DNA from: Oscheius onirici
Lineage: Eukaryota; Nematoda; Chromadorea; Rhabditida; Rhabditidae
Reading direction: 5' to 3'
Length of the DNA stretch: 64,000 nucleotides
Assembly: GCA_932521025.1 (NCBI GenBank)
Contig: OW051470.1
Location: 4,698,501 to 4,762,500 of the forward strand
Under the pieces are notes generated by a model. It had not been told where the DNA came from. It did no database searches and saw only the letters and a program-made list of their open reading frames with translations. Within the stretch, counting starts at the first letter, position 1. Each line of letters begins with the position of its first letter. Shown here piece by piece: positions 58,253 to 64,000 of this stretch. Position numbers and translations under genes: made by a program.

Positions 58253-61235
58253 CTAAACGCTTCATAAAGCCGTAAATACGACGAATCTTGCTCGGTGGTT
58301 CGACAGAGTCGTGTTCTTCAGCACGCATCGCGTCCAGCTTCGAAAGAGACCATTTGGAGGCACGAATGGGACTACCAACGTCCTAAAATGAGAGTGTTTG
58401 ATCAAGTAAGAGAGAACCAACCTTTGCCGGGGTAGATGGTTCGCTGCGAACAACTGGATGATCTATGTCGACTTCAGTTATCGGACTGCTCTCAATTCGC
58501 ATACGACCAACAAATGGAGTGATCCCTGCAGAGGGCCCAGCTGCAATTCTTGACGGTCTTTTTCTACTTCCCTGCAAAAGGAACAAGTTTTATAAATGAA
58601 AATGACGGCTTACGTTTTCCATGTAGAGCGTGTTCCGGACAGGAGTTTTCGAGGTTGACGGTGTAGAGATTGTAGGATTGATCAAATTTTGCTGCCGCTC
58701 ACGGGACCGTGTGACGATACCGGACATACTGACCGGTTCAATCGAGATCGATGCCATTCCAACGTTGGTATCAGTCTTTACAAGAGACATACGACGAGCT
58801 GCGACGGCTATCTTTCTGGCAGGTGTCTGAAGAGTCCATTTATAAACAAACAATAATAAATTCTTACTGCTTGATCTTCGTGTGCAGCCGTGTTAATAAT
58901 ACGTTTGGCCGCGCTTCTCGTCTTCGGGGTGATTGTGGCCGGTTGTGTAGGTGTAGTGGACAGCTCCGATGCAGCAGAAGTGGAATCTGTGGGTTCTTCC
59001 TCATCCGAATGATCGTCCTCTTCATCCTCATTGTCTCCTTCGACAGATGATTTGGTTACAGCAGGTTGTAACGCAGTAACATTCAAGTTTTCCTTCGCTT
59101 CGGGACAAGTGACGTCATTCTAAAGAAAAACATGTAACAAAATTGTCAAAAACAACATACAAATTCAACCGTCTCATCAAGCTCAATAACTGGGCTGTTA
59201 TTCTCCCTGAATGACTCGCGAAGCTTCTCTCTCATCAACAGACGAGATTCTATCTCTTCTTCTTCATCATGAGTCAAGAAACCCGGACCACGATAATCAA
59301 CAGCTAAACCGCGAAATAAGCGCGAAAAAAAACAAAACTTACAGACAAAGTTGTTGTCGACAGCACCCTCGTACAGAAGAGGAACACGTTCAGTCCCTAG
59401 TTTTTGAATCTTCGTGGGTGCGAGGTGAATCATTGTCTCAGGATCCATGAGGAACATTTCGTCAACCGACTGTTGTGGAGAAACAGCCTCGTCGAAGAAA
59501 GGATTGTAAGCTTCGATATTGGCGGTGACTGGATCGAAAACCATCTGAAGCATTATTTGAATGGAAAATATACTGTTGAATTTACCACGATGGCGGAGAG
59601 ATTGTCGGCTCTTAAATGACCCCATCTTCTCATAGCTTGATATAGGATGACTCTAGCGTGATTCGGTTGTTTTTCACGAAGTTCTGTTGGATCAGAAACG
59701 TGATCGTCCGCAACGACTAGCTTCTTTTCTTCCAGTTCTACGTAATGGACAATCTTAAAAGTATAATTATTAAAGCGACAGTGTAGCTACGAAATTTGGC
59801 GGGGGCGAATCCGACGCACTTCGCGCGGGAATACAAAATGTTTCACTGAAGGAATCATCAAAAAAGCGATTTTTGCCCATTTTTGTGATTTTCTTCCGAG
59901 CTTTCACTTCAAAACGGACATTACATCGGTTATCAAACGACAGAACACGAAAAGAGCACAGAAACATCAAATAAAAACATAAAACGTCGTGTTTTGCAAA
60001 CAAGTGCGTAGTTTCAGGTTATTTTCATTCATTATCTTTCAGTTTTGCTCTAATCCAGCTATTTTTGACGGGCTCTTTACGATGAACACTACGAAGAAGC
60101 AAAATAATTGAGAAAAACTTAAAAAAAATCTCGGCTTTACCATAATTCTTGCGTTTCGCACCAGTTTTTTGAACCTGCTGCGCACCAACTTCGGCACACG
60201 TTCACAACAGCTACACTGTCGCTTTAAACGAGACAGAATATGATTAACCTGATTATGACTAAGGACGTTGGTGATACCATCAGAGACTAGAATTATGCAT
60301 GAATCGGCATCTGTGAGCTTCCTGACGGCAAGATCTGGCTCAGGAGAAACGACATACTGGCCAGTGGCTTCGCAAAACGACCAGAGATCACCGAGACTTC
60401 TTGCAACAGCCAGAAATGGAATGCTCTCCGTCGGCGTGTTCTTCGTCACAGGGCCAATATGGCCTCTGGCAGGTCTAGTCCATACGACTCTTGTAACGCC
60501 GCTCTTCACTGCCACACGTCCTCCGGCAAGTTCAATTCGAGTCATTTCGTCCAGAGATTCAGGCTTGTGATCGATAGTCACTCGGTCAACATCAACGCCT
60601 AGCTTTCCGTCGGGTAGGGCTAAACGATTTTAGCTGAGAAATATAGACAAAAAATTGCTCACATTTATAGCTTCCGATGATAATTGCACTATCACCAACA
60701 TGTCCCGTGTAGAGTTTTCCATTTCTGATGATTGCCACGCTGGATGTGGTTCCTGCAGTACTCGAGTAGCCAGAAGCTGTTCGCGGCCATGTTCCAACAA
60801 CTTTTGTCATATCCTCATGCGTGGTGAGAAAGCCTTCTTTGATGGCAGCCAGGATATCGTCGTCTTTTTCCGAATCAAACGTATCGCAAGCCTTAAAATC
60901 GCGCGAATGGAGATTTTCATGATTAAAGAGTTCGTTTACCGAGACAAGGATAAAGCAAACGTAAACCCACCATTATATTTGCCAATAAATTTTTGCGGAC
61001 GTAATCACTGGCCTCATATCCACCATGACCATCAAAGACGCCAAGAAAAGTGAATTTCATACTTCCATCATTGTTCCTAATTGTTTCGATATGTACTCGG
61101 TCCTCCATGTACTTTCTGCCGCCCTGAACAACAAACCAATAAAAAAATAAAGGGGAAAATGTTTACCTGATTGGCAGCGACCGTAATTCTGACATTGGAC
61201 CCAATTGACGAGCTACTGCTTGCTTCTATCTTCAT
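58253..61235 (-). CDS. PP2C-family protein phosphatase, PPM1D-like
   Basis: Metal-dependent Ser/Thr phosphatase; PPM1D relatives switch off p38 and DNA-damage signalling. Eleven exons. Start MKIEASSSSSIGSNVRITVA, then QGGRKYMEDRVHIETI, the metal-binding FLGVFDGHGGYEASDYVRKN, GYSSTAGTTSSVAIIRNGKL, YTGHVGDSAIIIGSYKSLPD, FLAVARSLGDLWSFCEATGQ, YVVSPEPDLAVRKLTDADSC, IILVSDGITNVLSHNQ, then QAMRRWGHLRADNLSAIVMV, which carries the last metal-binding Asp. The PARSLGDLW-type segment and VVSPEPD are characteristic of PPM1D. A C-terminal extension of about 330 residues is acidic then basic and Ser/Thr-Pro rich, ending PPSKIRRIYGFMKR-stop. The intron between LSHNQ and IVHYVELEEKK is 495 nt because it holds a TTAA-flanked element; all others are near 40 nt. 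Confidence 0.88.
59774..60223. mobile_element. Non-autonomous TTAA-flanked element (piggyBac-like MITE)
   Basis: Perfect 15-bp terminal inverted repeats AGCGACAGTGTAGCT (59774-59788; complement at 60209-60223). Both ends are flanked by TTAA (59770-59773 and 60224-60227). The element is 450 bp with no coding capacity seen. Taking out the element and one TTAA leaves a 41-nt intron, the normal size here. TTAA targeting is characteristic of piggyBac elements; a Tc1/mariner element using the TA inside TTAA cannot be excluded. Confidence 0.75.
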
Positions 61236-61359
61236 GATTCCTAACTCTACAAGTTCGTTATAATTAAAACAAAAAGTTGCAAAATAAAGGTTAAAAAACG
61301 ATGAGATTCAAACATGTCCGTCGTATGGTTTGGAGTAAAAAGAGCGGGAGAGCGAGCAT

Positions 61360-61367
61360 TGACGTCA
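61360..61367. promoter_or_regulatory. Perfect CRE / ATF site in a divergent promoter
   Basis: TGACGTCA, the full palindromic cAMP-response/ATF element, lies in the 268-bp gap between the PPM1D-like start (61235, minus) and the DUSP19-like start (61504, plus), 125 and 137 bp from each. The window encodes an ATF2/ATF7-type bZIP factor. Binding is inference. Confidence 0.5.
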
Positions 61368-61503
61368 GAGGAAAGGGGCGATGGGTGTCTCGACGCGAAG
61401 TTAGTAGTTGAGCGCGTTTTCGACGGCAAAATCACTGGTTTCACGAGAAGACATCGATAGAGATATTACACAAAGATATCTTTCTGGTTCTATTATCCGC
61501 AGC

Positions 61504-62793
61504 ATGTCTCTACTGGAAGCACTAAATACTGCGAAAAATAAGCTAAAGACCGTAGAAACTAGGTAACCTGAAATGGCTCAAGAAGAATGAAATATTTCAG
61601 AGTCCTGCTAGCCAACGGTACAGAAATTCAAGAGCATAGAAGCGATGACGGCGTTTTTAGAGAAAAACAAGGTTCGTTGAATACCTTCACAAAATAGCAA
61701 ACTTCACAGGTAAAACATATGAAATTAATAAAACTAGGCACTATGGGACAAGTGGCATTTTTCACGAAACTAGGTATATATTGTAAAATGTGTACATTCT
61801 TCCTTCAGCAAAATAAGGAAAAAAGTGCGCGAACTGTGGCCGGATCCAAGATGCACCACGTGGGGTCCACGCATGGGATTCACTCCACGGGGACCCCACT
61901 ATATACCCCGTGAGGGGGGTGCTTTTTTTCTATGTATTTTGGATCCGGTCACTGAAGTAGGAAAACGACTTTTTTGGTTTGTGTCAGTTTAGGCGGGAAG
62001 AAATTGTATTTGCGCGGCGTTCAGCAAATTTCAAAATTTTTCGTAGTTGTTTTCATTTGTCAACCTTTTTCAGTCGCAAAAACGGTTACTGTCAACTGAA
62101 AACCTTTGTTTCTCAGAAGCTAAAATCGTCACTCGATATGAGCAAGAAGCATAATAAGTTCAGAGGTATCGAACAAACGGACCAAGAAGGTGGAACGTTT
62201 GAGACGGATGGGATTTGTCGTCGATCTCAAACCCGATTTGAATCTAGCTCAGTGTGTGCCCAATGTGTTTTTGGGTGAGTAACGAATATCCAGCCCTCCA
62301 TTTCAGTTCTAGGTAGTCAAGATGTTGCTGCCGACTATCACATTCTCAAAAACGGAAGTATTACTCACATCGTAAATGTAGCGACTGGAATTCCAAACTT
62401 CTTTTCCAAACAGTTCCGTTATTTCACCTTGGAACTCTTGGATCTACCAACTACCGATCTGTACAGTCACTTCTTTTCAGTGACAGAGTGGATAAACGAG
62501 GTGGTTACGGCTGGTGGAAAGGTAGGTTTCTCAGCTAGCCAAATGAGCGATTTGTTCAGGTTCTCGTTCACTGCAATGCCGGAATTTCGCGATCATCAAC
62601 CTTTGTTCTCGCCTACATGATGAAATATCACAAAATGTCTCTAAATGAAGCCATTGCAAAAGTAAAAGAAGCAAGACCAGGTTTCTTTTGTAGCATCTAA
62701 CAAAACAACTTCCTTTTAGTGATTAGACCAAACGATGGTTTTATGCATCAACTGCTCATCTTCGAAGAATCTCTCAAAGAACTCGGGTCATAA
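61504..62793 (+). CDS. Dual-specificity phosphatase, DUSP19-like
   Basis: Exons: 61504-61562, 61601-61671, 62164-62274, 62307-62521, 62560-62680, 62720-62793. The N terminus MSLLEALNTAKNKLKTVETR then VLLANGTEIQEHRSDDG follows the DUSP19 pattern (basic helix, then TRV-x-x-L-x-G). The catalytic domain reads GFVVDLKPDLNLAQCVPNV, LGSQDVAADYHILKNGSITH, IVNVATGIPNFFSKQFRYFT, LELLDLPTTDLYSHFFS, the P-loop KVLVHCNAGISRSSTFVLAY and VIRPNDGFMHQLLIFEESL, ending KELGS-stop. The catalytic Cys and Arg are present in HCNAGISRS, and the general-acid Asp is probably in LLDLPTTD. About 216 residues, like human DUSP19, which acts on the MKK7/JNK module. Intron 2 is 492 nt and contains an inverted-repeat element. 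Confidence 0.85.
61836..61952. mobile_element. Palindromic inverted-repeat element in the DUSP19-like intron
   Basis: Outer repeats GTGGCCGGATCCAAGA (61836-61851) and, inward from the right, GTGACCGGATCCAAAA (61952-61937) match at 14 of 16 positions. An inner pair GTGGGGTCC (61860-61868) / GGACCCCAC (61891-61899) is perfect. Total 117 bp with a T-run at 61923-61929. I find no convincing target-site duplication. Probably a small MITE; a structured RNA is the alternative. Confidence 0.5.
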
Positions 62794-62832
62794 TGAATAT
62801 CTATATAATCTATCTAAAATCTGGATGGTGAT

Positions 62833-64000
62833 TTATTCGGAGCATTGATCGGCTGTGGTCTTTTCAATTGAGACATGGGTCTGGATTGGAGACGGGACTC
62901 CTGGAATACGTTCACTTTGTTGAAGGACGAGACCTACCGATTGCGGATCGTATATGGCGAGAGAACTCATTGACCGTTGTCTATCGACATCAGTCATCCG
63001 ATCACAAGGAGTGATAGAAATCGACGTGTTCGACTGTGGACCAACAGAGTCGGTCGAATAGAATCGACGAATTACCGTAACCCGTTGAGATTTGATTCCT
63101 GAATGTTCCAATAATTTCTTTTCAACTGATCTTACCGTTTTCATCATCACTGTCACTGTCTCCTTGACTTCTGCTTCTAATAGAGCTGGACGGCCTGTCG
63201 GGCATTGCTCTTGGCGGTTCTGATTTAGCCGCTGGTGACGATCGTGGTGGTGGAGTGTTTGGAATTTGGGGAGGTTCGGAAATTGATGTGCTCTGTAATT
63301 TGTTGTCTGTTGTCGAAGAACCACTCGCTCTATTGGATGCATCCGGGGCCAGATGGACTGTTTTGGAAGTAGAATCTGTTGTGCTGAATGCCCTCTGTCG
63401 TCTGTTGGCTGCAGCTCGTTCTCTGATCGCTTCCGACATTATAAAAGCATTCGAGGCTGGAGGTGAACCGAAAAGAGTAATTTCTTTGGTGGTTCCTTGT
63501 GACGTGATAGAAGCTTCGAAAGAGTTTTGACTCTCCGACCGTCCCAGGTTTCGATCTTCTTGTAAATCCTTCAATCGCCCGACTCTCCAGCCATAATTGT
63601 CCTCGATCTGAATGGCTGTGACGGATCGTTCAGTGTTCCCACGAGACAATGGATCAATGTACTGGAAGTTTTTTCATCTCGATAGATAAATGTTGGTACC
63701 ATGTAAGTGTTTTCTCTCATAGCTGTCCTTTTCTTCTTCGAGGTGGTGGGTTCGTCGTCAGGTTCAGTATCACTTTCTAGCTGTGAAGCGTCCAATTGGG
63801 ACCATTTGGAGCCGTCCAAAATAGACTTAAAAGTCTGATAAAAATTCAGGATTTTGTTCATGGGAAAGTACCTTTCCCGTCTTCCAGGATTTGTGTAGCT
63901 CCAACCCGAACAGTATAGGAATTGCTAACAGTGGAGAAGTAACCAGTATCCATGCCAAGGCCTATGTCTGTCAATTACTATTTACAAAAAAAGTTTACTT
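62833..64000 (-). CDS. C-terminal part of a membrane protein, possibly SLC6-type transporter (runs off right edge)
   Basis: The first visible exon encodes ALAWILVTSPLLAIPILFGL followed by ELHKSWKTGK, resembling the last transmembrane helix and juxtamembrane segment of Na+/Cl--coupled SLC6 transporters. Short introns then join TFKSILDGSKWSQLDASQLE, RTAMRENTYM and YIDPLSRGNTERSVTAIQIE. A long polar cytoplasmic tail of about 290 residues includes SEAIRERAAANRRQRAFST, PQIPNTPPPRSSPAAKSEPP and ends THVSIEKTTADQCSE-stop (62833-62835). The tail is much longer than usual for SLC6. Upstream helices lie outside the window, so the family call is weak; the coding call is good. Confidence 0.55.

Noticed and set aside
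61766-61989. Coding continuation of the DUSP19-like gene through the palindromic element
   Set aside because: The frame is open by chance; splicing 61671 to 62164 gives the conserved phosphatase sequence in phase.

Overview
The window is eukaryotic, from a very compact invertebrate genome. Almost every recognisable gene is broken by introns of about 35-50 nt with GTAAGT/GTGAGT-type donors and short T-rich TTTCAG, TTTAG or TTCAG acceptors. Several start codons sit a few bases after an unpaired acceptor, for example TTTTTTCAG followed by ATG at 33891, which looks like spliced-leader trans-splicing. Together with the seven-transmembrane, patched-related and CC-x-D-x-CN secreted proteins this points to a nematode or a nematode-like small animal. 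That assignment is inference; no rRNA or mitochondrial marker is present. Exon joins were made by eye from splice motifs, reading frame and remembered family sequences, so termini are firmer than some internal junctions.

Layout. 0-6.6 kb: the end of an arginine/serine-rich protein (-), a three-finger secreted protein (-), an F-box gene (+) with a whole antisense gene in one intron, a seven-transmembrane receptor (+) and an unknown basic protein (-). 6.7-11.4 kb: an ADCY9-type adenylyl cyclase (-). 13.1-18.9 kb: the elongation factor SPT6 (+) with an antisense coiled-coil gene in an intron. 19.1-21.3 kb: a bestrophin chloride channel (-), whose introns carry a strong hairpin and a tRNA-like element. 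21.3-25.5 kb: gene-poor. 25.5-31.2 kb: a class A peptide-type GPCR (+) convergent with a patched-related protein (-).

31-34 kb: an unresolved gene and a borealin-like gene (-), divergent from a kinase-less citron gene (+, 34.3-39.1 kb). 39-42 kb: a second three-finger protein and a CRIB-domain adaptor. 42.3-46 kb: UDP-glucose pyrophosphorylase and two orphans (-). 46.7-48.4 kb: an LC8-like dynein light chain and a GT31 glycosyltransferase (+). 48.7-55.2 kb: an ATF2/ATF7-type bZIP factor and the chaperonin subunit CCT5 (-). 55.5-61.2 kb: a small orphan, a MATH-BTB (SPOP/MEL-26-like) adaptor and a PPM1D-like phosphatase (-). 61.5-62.8 kb: a DUSP19-like phosphatase (+). 62.8-64 kb: the C-terminal part of a membrane protein, probably an SLC6-type transporter (-), running off the edge.

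Genes that may work together. The borealin-like and citron genes share a 435-bp divergent promoter, and both families act in cytokinesis. The PPM1D-like and DUSP19-like phosphatases share a 268-bp divergent promoter containing a perfect TGACGTCA element, while an ATF2/ATF7-type factor that would bind such a site is encoded about 11 kb away. Three different non-autonomous inverted-repeat elements lie in introns of three consecutive genes between 57.0 and 62.0 kb. One of them explains exactly why a 41-nt intron is now 495 nt long.
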